A DNA stretch of 64,000 bases from Niabella sp. (GTDB lineage Bacteria; Bacteroidota; Bacteroidia; Chitinophagales; Chitinophagaceae), in the NCBI GenBank assembly GCA_027493055.1, contig JAPUDO010000015.1, positions 1 through 64,000 on the forward strand, written 5' to 3'. Positions 1 to 9,061 of this stretch are shown here, piece by piece. Position numbers and translations under genes: made by a program. A model generated the notes under the pieces. It was not told the origin of the DNA. It worked only from the letters and a program-made list of their open reading frames with translations, and made no database searches. The stretch's first letter is position 1. Each line of letters begins with the position of its first letter.

Positions 1-111
1 TTCTCGCTTTTACATTGAATAAACTCACCGATTAAATAGCAACTTGAATTAATTAGGAAACTTTACTCCGTGAAACTAGTCCAAGCAGTCTGAATAATGA
101 AAATTTGTGAA

Positions 112-143
112 AATAAAAAATCTGTAAATCAATTATTTACAGC
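112..143 (-). terminator. Intrinsic terminator, minus strand
   Basis: CTGTAAAT (122-129) pairs perfectly with ATTTACAG (135-142) around a 5-nt loop. On the minus strand the hairpin is followed by a U-rich run (A-run 113-120 on plus). The stem is AU-rich, so strength is uncertain. Confidence 0.45.
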
Positions 144-274
144 TTAAGTCAGGAACACAGGATTCGAAAACCTCCTTATTAATTTAATCTTCAATAACTT
201 GTAACACCTCAAATATCAATACACACCCAATTACTCACACCACAGTATAAAGAAAGAACTCCCGCTAAAATCAA

Positions 275-300
275 GAAAAATCAACCCAAAGCAGGGTTGA
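275..300 (-). terminator. Intrinsic terminator, minus strand
   Basis: TCAACCC (281-287) pairs perfectly with GGGTTGA (294-300) around a 6-nt loop. Read leftwards it is followed directly by TTTTTC, a classical rho-independent layout. No minus-strand ORF lies upstream of it, which suggests an untranslated RNA or a decayed gene. Confidence 0.55.
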
Positions 301-560
301 AAACCATATCAGAATTTTTAAAATGGCTCGTATTAGCTACAGGCTATGGAGTATGAAAATTATATCTCTCCCCGCGATCATATAACTACCACGGCATACA
401 TCACCGTTGAAGTCGGTAGGAAAGCATCTTAAAGGCAGGATAGCAAAATTTATGATACTCTGATGCGCTGAATCATTAATGGTATAGTTTTTTCTTAGTA
501 CACAGGTAGCGCATTTCTATACTAATGTTATGTTAACGAAGAACTGTCGCATTTAAAGTG

Positions 561-608
561 AGTAGTGAATTATCAGTTGTGAGTATATCTCCGCAATTAT
601 TCACTACT
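561..608. repeat. 10-bp perfect inverted repeat
   Basis: AGTAGTGAAT (561-570) is the exact reverse complement of 599-608. The nearby words CAGTTGT and ACAACTT extend the symmetry imperfectly. It sits about 45 bp before the DUF892 gene and could be an operator or a small repeat element. Confidence 0.4.
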
Positions 609-653
609 GACAACTTACACTTAACTTAATACTAAACCATAAAAATTAAAATC

Positions 654-1181
654 ATGGCAAAAGCAACAGCAAAACAGGTATCGCCCCAAAAAGGTGCTGC
701 CGATGAACTCCGGGAATTTTTTGAAGATGGATTGAAAGATATCTATTGGGCAGAAAAAGCACTTGTAAAGTCACTGCCTAAAATACAAAAAAATGCAACT
801 TCTGAACACCTGAAGGGTGCGGTCGGTAATCATTTGGAAGAAACAAAAGATCATGTGACACGCCTGGAAGAAGTATTCAGGTCTATTGGTAAGAAAGCGC
901 AGGCTCAAAAATGTGATGCTATGGATGGTCTTCTTAAAGAGGCGGATGGTATTCTCAAAGAAACAAAGCCAGGCCCGGTGCGGGATGCTGCTATCATTGC
1001 AGCTGCTCAAAAGGTGGAACATTATGAAATCGCTACTTATGGTACACTGGCCACATATGCGAAACTGTTAGGGCATAAAACTTCGCTCAACCTGCTATTG
1101 CAGACATTAAAAGAGGAAAAGAATTGTGATACTGGTTTAACAAGGCTTGCAAAAACAGAGATCAATTTAAAAGCAGTATAA
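654..1181 (+). CDS. DUF892 ferritin-like protein (YciE/YciF family)
   Basis: A 175-residue soluble all-helical protein of the YciE/YciF (DUF892) family, whose members form ferritin-like four-helix bundles with a di-iron-type site and are linked to stress responses; the exact reaction is not established. Visible candidate metal ligands are E63-xxx-H67 in one helix and E122-H123-Y124-E125 in another. The first 20 residues are Lys/Ala-rich and probably disordered. The length is normal for the family. ATG 654 follows an A-rich leader as is usual in Bacteroidota. A strong hairpin begins 6 bp after the stop, so the gene appears monocistronic. The nearby CsbD-like gene supports a general stress context. 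Confidence 0.88.
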   Translation: MAKATAKQVSPQKGAADELREFFEDGLKDIYWAEKALVKSLPKIQKNATSEHLKGAVGNHLEETKDHVTRLEEVFRSIGKKAQAQKCDAMDGLLKEADGILKETKPGPVRDAAIIAAAQKVEHYEIATYGTLATYAKLLGHKTSLNLLLQTLKEEKNCDTGLTRLAKTEINLKAV

Positions 1182-1186
1182 GTATA

Positions 1187-1220
1187 AATGATAAGCCGCT
1201 AGCGAAAGCGGCTTATCATT
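1187..1220 (+). terminator. Terminator hairpin after the DUF892 gene
   Basis: A perfect 14-bp stem (1187-1200 with 1207-1220) and 6-nt loop starts just after the stop codon at 1181. No long U-run follows on plus, and the minus side is only moderately U-rich, so it may act as a processing or stabilising hairpin as well as a terminator. Confidence 0.6.
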
Positions 1221-1232
1221 AAACATCACACT

Positions 1233-1382
1233 ATGATACGAAAACTTAAAACTGGTAAATACCGTATTTATTCCAGGCACCCGGATAAAAAGACGGGCAA
1301 AAGAAAAAACCTCGGAACCTTTGATTCGCTGGAGGCAGCCAGGAAACATGAAAAAGAAATCCAGTATTTTAAACATCATTAA
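1233..1382 (+). CDS. Small basic conserved hypothetical protein, 49 aa
   Basis: A 49-residue, strongly basic protein starting MIRKLKTGKYRIYSRHPD and ending EIQYFKHH. The pattern (Lys/Arg-rich beta-hairpin, then GTF-x-S-LEAARKHEKE helix) resembles short Bacteroidota proteins I know only as hypothetical, and recalls the small N-terminal arm-binding domain of tyrosine recombinases, so nucleic-acid binding is plausible but unproven. It starts 12 bp after the hairpin at 1187-1220. There is no signal peptide or membrane segment. Confidence 0.6.
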   Translation: MIRKLKTGKYRIYSRHPDKKTGKRKNLGTFDSLEAARKHEKEIQYFKHH

Positions 1383-2067
<685 letters not shown>

Positions 2068-2276
2068 GTAAAAGCATCAGGATCCCGGAAGGTTCTTATT
2101 ATACGCTATTACAGGACCGGCTGAATCTGTTTCAGACACTTACACGATTTAATATCCTGTAAAACAGATGGAAGATTAAGTCGCCATTACAACCTGTGGC
2201 TATAGGACATTGATAAAAATAAGCATTAAAGCTATCTGGTATAAACATTATTTTTTAATCCTAAAATTGGAATATT

Positions 2277-2477
2277 ATGAGTACAGTAAATGATAAGATT
2301 AAAGGCAATTGGAACATCATTAAGGGTAACCTAAAACAAAAATGGGCGGATCTGACCGATGATGATCTACTTTATGAGGAAGGGAAAGAAGATGAAATGC
2401 TCGGAAGAATACAACAGAAAACCGGCGAAACAAAAGAGCATATTAATGAGTTCATCGATAAGCTGAAGTTTGATTAG
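2277..2477 (+). CDS. CsbD family stress protein
   Basis: A 66-residue soluble protein with the typical CsbD core: an N-terminal KIKGNWNIIKGNLKQKW segment followed by an acidic LTDDDL and a KTGETKEHI helix. CsbD-like proteins are general-stress proteins in Bacillus (sigma-B regulon) and are common in Bacteroidota; the molecular function is unknown. The length is typical. A convincing terminator follows 20 bp after the stop, so the gene is probably transcribed alone. Confidence 0.85.
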   Translation: MSTVNDKIKGNWNIIKGNLKQKWADLTDDDLLYEEGKEDEMLGRIQQKTGETKEHINEFIDKLKFD

Positions 2478-2496
2478 CATTTAACAAATTCCAGCA

Positions 2497-2526
2497 ATCC
2501 TCCGCTTTTATAGCGGGGGATTTTTT
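2497..2526 (+). terminator. Rho-independent terminator after csbD-like gene
   Basis: TCCTCCGC pairs with GCGGGGGA (one G-U pair) around a short loop and is followed by TTTTTT at 2521-2526. The minus-strand small ORF ends exactly at 2526, so the hairpin may also serve convergent transcription. Confidence 0.7.
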
Positions 2527-2654
2527 CAACGTTCATGGAAATTAGATAATCTTTCTATCAAGGCCTTCCATTCAATTTTCGAAATCCTTACAAAGCCTCC
2601 GATAGGAATAAGATCGTTTCTGATTTTGTGAGGCTTTAAATTAGAGCTGTTCAT
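2526..2654 (-). CDS. Small hypothetical protein, 42 aa
   Basis: A 42-residue minus-strand ORF beginning MNSSNLKPHKIRNDLIPIGG and ending ERLSNFHER. The composition is protein-like (hydrophobic GGFVRIS strand, then an amphipathic IEWKALIERL helix). The frame stays open for 15 further codons upstream (...NIRGIQLLV) but without a canonical start, so the gene may be longer or 5'-truncated. I do not know a function. It converges on the csbD-like gene and stops at the shared terminator. Confidence 0.45.
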   Translation of the reverse strand: MNSSNLKPHKIRNDLIPIGGFVRISKIEWKALIERLSNFHER

Positions 2655-2805
2655 TACTAATAGTTGAATGCCTCTGATATTATAAGTGCAGAAAATTTAA
2701 AAGAATAGCAAAATATTTCTTTTTTTTCTATTTTCGAATTTGCCCTCTAAAGTAGGTAGTCTGTAAAAACGATGGATAGCTCTGTAAAAATATAAATAAT
2801 GATTC

Positions 2806-4275
2806 ATGGTTTTAATTGTAGATGATCAGTCAGAGAATATTTTTTCTTTAAAAAAACTTCTGGAATCGAAAGACTTTGAGGTCGATACGGCGGCTTCAGG
2901 AGAGGAAGCGCTTCGGAAAGTATTGAAAAATGATTATGCACTAATTATATTAGATGTACAAATGCCAGGTATTGATGGGTTTGAAGTTGCTGAAAATTTA
3001 GCTGGTTATAGCAAAACCAGGGAAATTCCTATTATTTTTCTTTCTGCTGTTAATACAGAAAAAAGATTTATTACAAAAGGCTATGCTTCGGGCGGCATTG
3101 ATTATATAACCAAGCCGGTTGATCCTGACATCCTGCTGTTGAAGGTGACTACATTTCATCGCTTGTATGAGCAAACTTTAGCACTTAATGAAACTCAAAA
3201 AGTGCTTGAAAAAGAAATTGAGATACGTAAAAAGGCGCAACAGGAATTAAGAGACCAGGTAGAGGATCTTAATTCTACCCTGGAAAGCCTGCCTCAGATT
3301 GCATTTAGAGCTGACATATATGGCCGCATAACTTTTGTCAACAGGAAGTGGTTTCAGTACTCCGATAGCATGGCTATATTTCCCGAAGCACATCCGGATG
3401 ACGTTTGTATGGAAGATGTTTGGATGGATGCCATAAAACAAGGGATCCCACTTGAGTGTGAAGTTCGGATCAAAGAAATAAAGTCGGGAGCTTATCATTA
3501 TCATCTATTACGTATAATGCCAATAAAAAGTGAGGCTGGTATTAAAAGCTGGGTAGGAACTTTTACCGACATTGACGACCAAAAGCGGGAGGAGCGCAAA
3601 AAAGATGAATTTTTGAGTATTGCCAGCCATGAGCTTAAAACCCCTTTAACCAGTATAAAAGCCTACATACAATTATTGGAACGGGTAGAAAGCAAAAATC
3701 CCGGTAGTGCAACGGCTTCCTATATCAGCCGGGCACACGACCAGGTTGGCAAATTGGAAAATCTTATTGCCGACCTGCTGGACGTATCGAAAATTGAAAA
3801 CGGGAAGCTAAAAATGAATAAAAAGTTATTCAACGTAGAACTGTTAATTACTAATGTAATAGAAACCATCCACAACACTAACAGCCATTCAAATATTTAT
3901 ATAGAACGAGAGGGTGTACCGATCTTAAAAGAAATTACCGGGGATGCCATACGTATTGAACAGGTTTTAATCAATTTTTTTACAAACGCAATAAAATACG
4001 CACCTGGCTCCGAAAAGATCATACTGCATACAGCAGTGGAAAATGACCAGGTTTATATAGCAGTTCAGGACTTTGGTATTGGCATCCCTGAGCATAAGAA
4101 GGATCGCGTATTTGGTAAATTTTACCGGGCAGAAGAATCGGCTATGGAATTTCAGGGGTTAGGCATAGGCCTGTATATTTGTGCAGAAATAATAAAGCAG
4201 CACCAGGGAACTTATGGCGTGGAAAGCATACCTGGACAAGGAAGCACTTTTTATTTTACTTTACCCCTTAGTTAA
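2806..4275 (+). CDS. Response regulator-PAS-histidine kinase hybrid
   Basis: A 489-residue soluble signalling protein. Residues 1-118 are a receiver (acid pair D6-D7, phospho-acceptor D50, S80, K103). A helical linker leads to a PAS/PAC sensor (about 155-265), a HisKA dimerisation domain with H275 in SHELKTPL, and an HATPase domain (about 375-489) with an N box (NFFTNAIKYA), G1 (DFGIGIPE) and G2 (GLGIGLYI). The N-terminal receiver lets it take phosphoryl groups from another kinase and alter its own kinase activity. There is no membrane segment. It is the first gene of a six-gene operon; the next start lies 7 bp downstream. The start ATG 2806 places the receiver at the extreme N-terminus, as expected. 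Confidence 0.88.
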   Translation: MVLIVDDQSENIFSLKKLLESKDFEVDTAASGEEALRKVLKNDYALIILDVQMPGIDGFEVAENLAGYSKTREIPIIFLSAVNTEKRFITKGYASGGIDYITKPVDPDILLLKVTTFHRLYEQTLALNETQKVLEKEIEIRKKAQQELRDQVEDLNSTLESLPQIAFRADIYGRITFVNRKWFQYSDSMAIFPEAHPDDVCMEDVWMDAIKQGIPLECEVRIKEIKSGAYHYHLLRIMPIKSEAGIKSWVGTFTDIDDQKREERKKDEFLSIASHELKTPLTSIKAYIQLLERVESKNPGSATASYISRAHDQVGKLENLIADLLDVSKIENGKLKMNKKLFNVELLITNVIETIHNTNSHSNIYIEREGVPILKEITGDAIRIEQVLINFFTNAIKYAPGSEKIILHTAVENDQVYIAVQDFGIGIPEHKKDRVFGKFYRAEESAMEFQGLGIGLYICAEIIKQHQGTYGVESIPGQGSTFYFTLPLS

Positions 4276-4282
4276 AATCATT

Positions 4283-7200
4283 ATGCCTAAAAAACTTATT
4301 CGCAAATTACAGATAGGATTTGGATTTTCAATTTTCGTTTTACTGGCAACCTCATCTGCTTCTTTCATCAGCATAAAAAAGCAACTGGATAACCGTGCTG
4401 AGGTTATTCACACCCAACGGCTTATTCAATCGTTAAATCAAATAATGTCCGATCTGCAAAATGCGGAAACAGGACAGCGAGGATACTTACTCACAGGACA
4501 GCGTAACTTTCTGGAGCCGTATTATTATAGCGTAAACGCGCTACCCGCTTCTATAAAAGAAGTTCGTTTTCTTATCCACAATAATGAGCGTCAAACGCAA
4601 CAAATAGACAGCGTTGAAAATATTGTTAATAAACAATTAAACTCCCTTAAGGAAATTATTGATTCAAAAAAAGAAGGTAAAACACCAGGTATAGAAGAAC
4701 TTGAGCAGGGAAAACAATATATGGATAGCTGTCGTAAACTTATCGGTAATTTTATCAATAAGGAATCGGTAGTGCTTGAAAAAAGCAGTGAACAAATGCA
4801 TCGCAGGTCAAGCGCTACCTCCATTTTCATTATATGCGCTGCAATCGTCTCTTTACTGATCACTATTTACTTTTATATACAGATCCGTAATGAATTCAAG
4901 CAACGGGAAAAAATGCAACGCGCATTAAAAGATAAAGATGAAGAGATTGCCAAAAGACTCAATATCATTCAACATATAGCACAAAAAATTTCAGCAGGCG
5001 ATTATACGGTAAGGGTAAATGATGAACAAAAGGACGACCTGGGAAGTATATCAGCTTCGCTAAATGAAATGGCCGGTTACCTTCAGCACTCCTTCGAAAA
5101 AATCAATAATAATGAATGGCGGCAGATTGGTTTGGTTAAGCTAAATGAAATGACGGCAGGAAATAAAACGGAGGAAGTATTAGCAAAAGATACGCTCAGT
5201 CAGCTGGTGAATTATGGGAAATACTCCAATGGGGCTATTTATCTTATAAATAATGATCTATTGCAATTAAAAAGTGCACATGCATTAGAAAACTATATGA
5301 AAACCCAGTATGCGCCCGGCGAAGGAATGGTGGGCCAGGTTTTTGAAAGCAAAAAAATAAAGAAACTTGAAAATCTATCCAACTCGGATTACGTCATTAC
5401 CTGCTCCACCGGGCAAATTAAGGTAAGCCACCTGGTATGGCTGCCCCTATTTGTTAACAGACAATGCCTTGGTGTAATTGAGTTAGGCAGCCAGAAACAT
5501 TTTGAAGATGTAGAAATTAATTTTCTCCAGGACGCCTGTAATATCATTGCCCTTGAAATGCTGGCAGCAAAAGGCAGAAAGCATGTGCAAATGCTTTTAG
5601 AAGAAACACAGGCTCAGGCAGAAGAATTACAGGCACAACATGCTGAGCTCGAAAATCTAAATGCAGAGCTTGAGGCACAAACCCAAAAATTACAGGCCTC
5701 CGAGGAAGAGCTGCGCGTACAGCAGGAAGAATTATTACAATCTAACCAGGAACTGGAAGAGCGCTCCAAAATGCTGGAAGAAAAAAATGAGCTTATTGGT
5801 ATCCGAAACAGGGAAATACAAAAAAAAGCAGAAGAGCTTGAACTAAGTACTAAATACAAATCAGAGTTTCTGGCCAATATGTCGCATGAGCTGCGAACCC
5901 CGTTAAACTCCATTTTGTTATTATCCAGGCTTTTGGCGGAAAATGCAGATAAGAATCTCAATGGTGACCAGGTAGAATCTGCAAAGGTGATCCAGAGCTC
6001 CGGCAGCAGCCTGTTAAGCCTTATTGATGAAATCCTTGATTTGTCTAAGATTGAAGCAGGAAAAATGGAGCTTGACTGCCAAGATATTTCCATAGAAGTA
6101 CTGAGAAAAGATTTGCTGAATATGTTTGAGCCGCTTGCCAAAAATAAAGGCCTCCATTTTTCGATTGATGTGGCACCGGAAACAGGCGGTGGACTGGTAA
6201 CCGACAAACAAAGGCTGGAACAAATATTGCGTAACCTGCTTTCCAATGCCATAAAGTTCACGCAAACTGGCAAAGTCTCTCTAAATATAGTATCATCACC
6301 TGGTATCGCTGCTCAACTACAGTTTGTTGTTCGGGATACTGGTATCGGCATTAGCGAAGAAAATCAGAAAATCATATTTGAAGCTTTTCAGCAGGCAGAC
6401 GGATCCACCAGGCGTAAGTTTGGTGGTACCGGGCTGGGACTATCTATAAGCCGGGAACTTGCCCGTTTACTTGGAGGAGAAATAACTGTAGAAAGTACAC
6501 CGGGGGAAGGCAGCACCTTTACACTTACCATTCCCACAACGTTGAACGCTGGCAGTGACGCATTTGTGGTAACTGAGGACGGTGCCATGCCACCTGTGCA
6601 GGAAAAACAGCTATTAACTGTTACAGATATTCCTAAAGAGATAGCTGATGACAGGAATAATATCTACCCAAAAGATAAAGTAATATTAATTGTTGAAGAT
6701 GATATACATTTTGCCACTGCCCTTTTAAAATACAGTAACCAGCAAGGTTATAAAGCGATTGTTATTGTCAGGGGCGATATAGCGGCACAGGCAGCGGAGC
6801 GATACCAACCGCTTGCTATTTTGCTGGATATTCAGTTGCCGGTGAAAAACGGATGGGAAGTAATGGATGAAATTAAGAGCAACCCTAAAACCCGCCATAT
6901 CCCGGTACATGTTATGTCGTCCATACATGCAAAAAAAGAAAGCCTGATGAAAGGAGCCATCGACTTTATCAATAAGCCGGTTGCTTTGGAACAGCTTGGA
7001 GAAGTGTTTAAAAAAATAGAAGATGCGCTCACCAATAATCCCAGGAAAGTGCTTATTGTAGAAGAGAATGCTATGCATGCAACTGCGCTTTCTTACTTTC
7101 TTGGCAACTTTAACATTACCTCAGAAATCAAAAACAATGTGCAGGATAGTATTACCTCCTTATTGTCAGACAGGGTAAACTGTGTGATCCTTGATATGGG

Positions 7201-7846
7201 TGTTCCGGATAAAACAGGTTATGAAATACTGGAAGCAGTTAAGCGGGAACAGGGGCTTGAAAACCTCCCTATTATTATTTTTACCGGTAATAAGCTCTCT
7301 CACGCCGAAGAATTGCGGATCAAGCAATATGCAGATTCTATCGTTATTAAAACGGCTCATTCTTTCCAGCGGGTTCTTGATGAAGTAGGGCTATTCCTGC
7401 ATCTGATAGAAGAAAATACAGAACCACAAAAAAGAAAAGTAACCAAACTTGGATCTCTTGTTGAAATATTAAAAGGCAAAACAGTATTGATTGCAGATGA
7501 TGACATAAGAAATATTTTTTCAATCACTAAAACCCTGGAAGATTACCAGGTGAAAGTGCTTTCTGCCACAGACGGTAAAGAAGCATTACAGCAGTTACAT
7601 CTTCATCCTGAAATTTCGGTTATCCTGATGGATATGATGATGCCTGAAATGGATGGTTATGAGACTATGCAGCGTATCAGAAAAACTCCGGGCTATTCTA
7701 AAATACCTATTATTGCCATTACGGCGAAGGCAATGACTGGTGACCGGGAAAAGTGTATTCAGTCTGGAGCATCAGATTATATTTCCAAGCCTGTGGATAA
7801 AGACCAGCTCCTGTCCCTTTTGCGTGTTTGGATGTATGAAAATTAA
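4283..7846 (+). CDS. CHASE3-HAMP-GAF hybrid histidine kinase with three receivers
   Basis: A 1187-residue membrane hybrid kinase. In order: TM1 (about 11-29); a periplasmic CHASE3 domain with the hallmark QNAETGQRGYLLTG; TM2 (about 176-200); HAMP; GAF (about 300-430); a long Glu/Gln-rich coiled coil (430-525); HisKA with H535 in SHELRTPL; HATPase; then three receivers with phospho-acceptors D849, D971 and D1117. Receiver 2 is degenerate: its acid pair is E-E and the usual K-P is replaced by IKTA. I chose ATG 4283 (MPKKLIRK) over an earlier in-frame ATG at 4214 that overlaps the previous gene and lacks family character. The architecture resembles stress-sensing multi-receiver phosphorelay kinases. 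Confidence 0.88.
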   Translation: MPKKLIRKLQIGFGFSIFVLLATSSASFISIKKQLDNRAEVIHTQRLIQSLNQIMSDLQNAETGQRGYLLTGQRNFLEPYYYSVNALPASIKEVRFLIHNNERQTQQIDSVENIVNKQLNSLKEIIDSKKEGKTPGIEELEQGKQYMDSCRKLIGNFINKESVVLEKSSEQMHRRSSATSIFIICAAIVSLLITIYFYIQIRNEFKQREKMQRALKDKDEEIAKRLNIIQHIAQKISAGDYTVRVNDEQKDDLGSISASLNEMAGYLQHSFEKINNNEWRQIGLVKLNEMTAGNKTEEVLAKDTLSQLVNYGKYSNGAIYLINNDLLQLKSAHALENYMKTQYAPGEGMVGQVFESKKIKKLENLSNSDYVITCSTGQIKVSHLVWLPLFVNRQCLGVIELGSQKHFEDVEINFLQDACNIIALEMLAAKGRKHVQMLLEETQAQAEELQAQHAELENLNAELEAQTQKLQASEEELRVQQEELLQSNQELEERSKMLEEKNELIGIRNREIQKKAEELELSTKYKSEFLANMSHELRTPLNSILLLSRLLAENADKNLNGDQVESAKVIQSSGSSLLSLIDEILDLSKIEAGKMELDCQDISIEVLRKDLLNMFEPLAKNKGLHFSIDVAPETGGGLVTDKQRLEQILRNLLSNAIKFTQTGKVSLNIVSSPGIAAQLQFVVRDTGIGISEENQKIIFEAFQQADGSTRRKFGGTGLGLSISRELARLLGGEITVESTPGEGSTFTLTIPTTLNAGSDAFVVTEDGAMPPVQEKQLLTVTDIPKEIADDRNNIYPKDKVILIVEDDIHFATALLKYSNQQGYKAIVIVRGDIAAQAAERYQPLAILLDIQLPVKNGWEVMDEIKSNPKTRHIPVHVMSSIHAKKESLMKGAIDFINKPVALEQLGEVFKKIEDALTNNPRKVLIVEENAMHATALSYFLGNFNITSEIKNNVQDSITSLLSDRVNCVILDMGVPDKTGYEILEAVKREQGLENLPIIIFTGNKLSHAEELRIKQYADSIVIKTAHSFQRVLDEVGLFLHLIEENTEPQKRKVTKLGSLVEILKGKTVLIADDDIRNIFSITKTLEDYQVKVLSATDGKEALQQLHLHPEISVILMDMMMPEMDGYETMQRIRKTPGYSKIPIIAITAKAMTGDREKCIQSGASDYISKPVDKDQLLSLLRVWMYEN

Positions 7847-7855
7847 TAAAAAAAG

Positions 7856-8227
7856 ATGAGCAAAGCAAGAAGAATTTTGATTATTGATGATGACAGCCGT
7901 AACATATTTGCGCTGCAGTTAACACTCAAAGCCAGGAAGTATAATTATATATCTTGCCAAAGTGCTGCTGAAGGGTTATCTATTATGCAATCCGATTGCG
8001 AGGTAGGATTGATATTGATGGATATGATGATGCCGGAGATGGATGGATATGAAACGATCCGGGAAATTCGCTCTTCTGAAAAATATGCCGCTGTACCGAT
8101 TATTGCAGTTACTGCAAATGCGATGAATGGAGACAAAGAAAAATGTTTAGTGGCGGGGGCAAATGAATATATTGCGAAGCCCATAGATGTGGACAAATTG
8201 CTGGCAATAATCGAAAAATGGTTATAA
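7856..8227 (+). CDS. Single-domain response regulator
   Basis: A 123-residue stand-alone receiver with acid residues D11-D12-D13, phospho-acceptor D56 in LMDMMMPEMDGYE, T86 and K108. It has no output domain, so it probably acts by protein contact or as a phosphorelay intermediate. It closely resembles the third receiver of the preceding hybrid kinase (same DMMMPEMDGYET and KCxxxGAxxYIxKP patterns), suggesting duplication. It starts 9 bp after the kinase stop, and its own stop abuts the cheR start. Confidence 0.9.
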   Translation: MSKARRILIIDDDSRNIFALQLTLKARKYNYISCQSAAEGLSIMQSDCEVGLILMDMMMPEMDGYETIREIRSSEKYAAVPIIAVTANAMNGDKEKCLVAGANEYIAKPIDVDKLLAIIEKWL

Positions 8228-9061
8228 ATGATGGAGCCGGATATTGTTAAAGATGCTGAAATGGAAATATTACTAAAAGATATTTTCAGTATATATGACT
8301 ATGACTTTACACAATATAGCAAAGCTTCCCTCAAAAGACGTCTGAACAGGATTTGTATAATAGATAAGTTTACAAGTTTTGCAGAGTTAAGGTACCGGCT
8401 TGTTAATGATGCATCCTATTTACCACATTTTATAGAGGAAATAACGGTAAATGTTACTGAAATGTTCCGGGACCCTCATTTCTATAAAGCACTAAGAAAA
8501 GATATACTGCCTGTATTGGGTACACACCCGTTTATACGCATCTGGATTGCAGGATGTGCCACCGGGGAAGAAGCTTATTCGCTTGCCATCCTGTTAAAAG
8601 AAACAGGACTTTATGAGCGGTCACTTATTTATGCCACTGACATTAATCCGGGTGCATTGGAAAAAGCGTCAAGAGGTATTTTTCCAGCTGGTCCTATGAA
8701 GCAATATGCAGAAAATTATATCCTTTCCGGTGGTACTAAAGATCTTTCATCCTATTATGTTTCCCAATATGACAGGGTGAGATTTCATTCAGCGCTTAAT
8801 GAAAAAATGATTTTTTCAACGCATAATCTTGTATCTGATGCCTCATTTAATGAATTTCAGTTGATCCTGTGCAGGAACGTGCTTATTTATTTTGATAAAG
8901 ACCTTCAGAACAGTGTTTTTAAATTGTTTGATGACAGTTTGCAGCCATTAGGCTACCTTGCATTAGGAGCAAAAGAAACCATCCGGTTTTCCAACCTGGA
9001 TTATAAATACAGGCAGTGGAACAATGAAAAAATATGGAAAAAAATCGGCCCTGAATCCTGA
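8228..9061 (+). CDS. cheR: CheR-type protein-glutamate methyltransferase
   Basis: A 277-residue CheR: a helical N-terminal domain (about 10-85) and a SAM-dependent methyltransferase domain (about 90-277). The SAM motif is AGCATGEEAYS starting at A108, and the conserved ITVNVTEMFRD and LCRNVLIYFD segments are present. Classical CheR methylates chemoreceptor glutamates with S-adenosylmethionine. No receptor gene is seen here, so the substrate may be the GAF/coiled-coil kinase or a receptor elsewhere. The start directly follows the upstream stop; two adjacent ATGs (8228, 8231) are equally possible. The stop overlaps cheB by one base, implying translational coupling. Confidence 0.9.
   Translation: MMEPDIVKDAEMEILLKDIFSIYDYDFTQYSKASLKRRLNRICIIDKFTSFAELRYRLVNDASYLPHFIEEITVNVTEMFRDPHFYKALRKDILPVLGTHPFIRIWIAGCATGEEAYSLAILLKETGLYERSLIYATDINPGALEKASRGIFPAGPMKQYAENYILSGGTKDLSSYYVSQYDRVRFHSALNEKMIFSTHNLVSDASFNEFQLILCRNVLIYFDKDLQNSVFKLFDDSLQPLGYLALGAKETIRFSNLDYKYRQWNNEKIWKKIGPES

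Larger units (their letters stand above)
1..653. other. Gene-poor region with minus-strand terminator-like hairpins
   Basis: I find no convincing protein gene in this AT-rich stretch on either strand. It is not featureless: two hairpins followed by U-runs on the minus strand (near 112-143 and 275-300) have no ORF upstream to terminate, and the interval 380-420 can fold (CTACC near 385 with GGTAG near 416, and an inner ACGG/CCGT pair). This could be a small RNA read leftwards or the debris of a lost gene. An inverted repeat lies at 561-608. Confidence 0.4.

Noticed and set aside
159..173. GGATTCGAAAACC resembling a tRNA T-loop or integration-site remnant
   Set aside because: No matching acceptor stem, anticodon arm or CCA on either strand; no integrase nearby.
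4214..4282. Upstream start for the triple-receiver kinase
   Set aside because: Overlaps the preceding kinase and encodes residues unlike the family; MPKKLIRK at 4283 precedes TM1 directly.
5614..6273. A 219-codon minus-strand ORF opposite the hybrid kinase
   Set aside because: Ser/Cys-rich antisense composition; fully inside a gene with strong domain evidence on plus.
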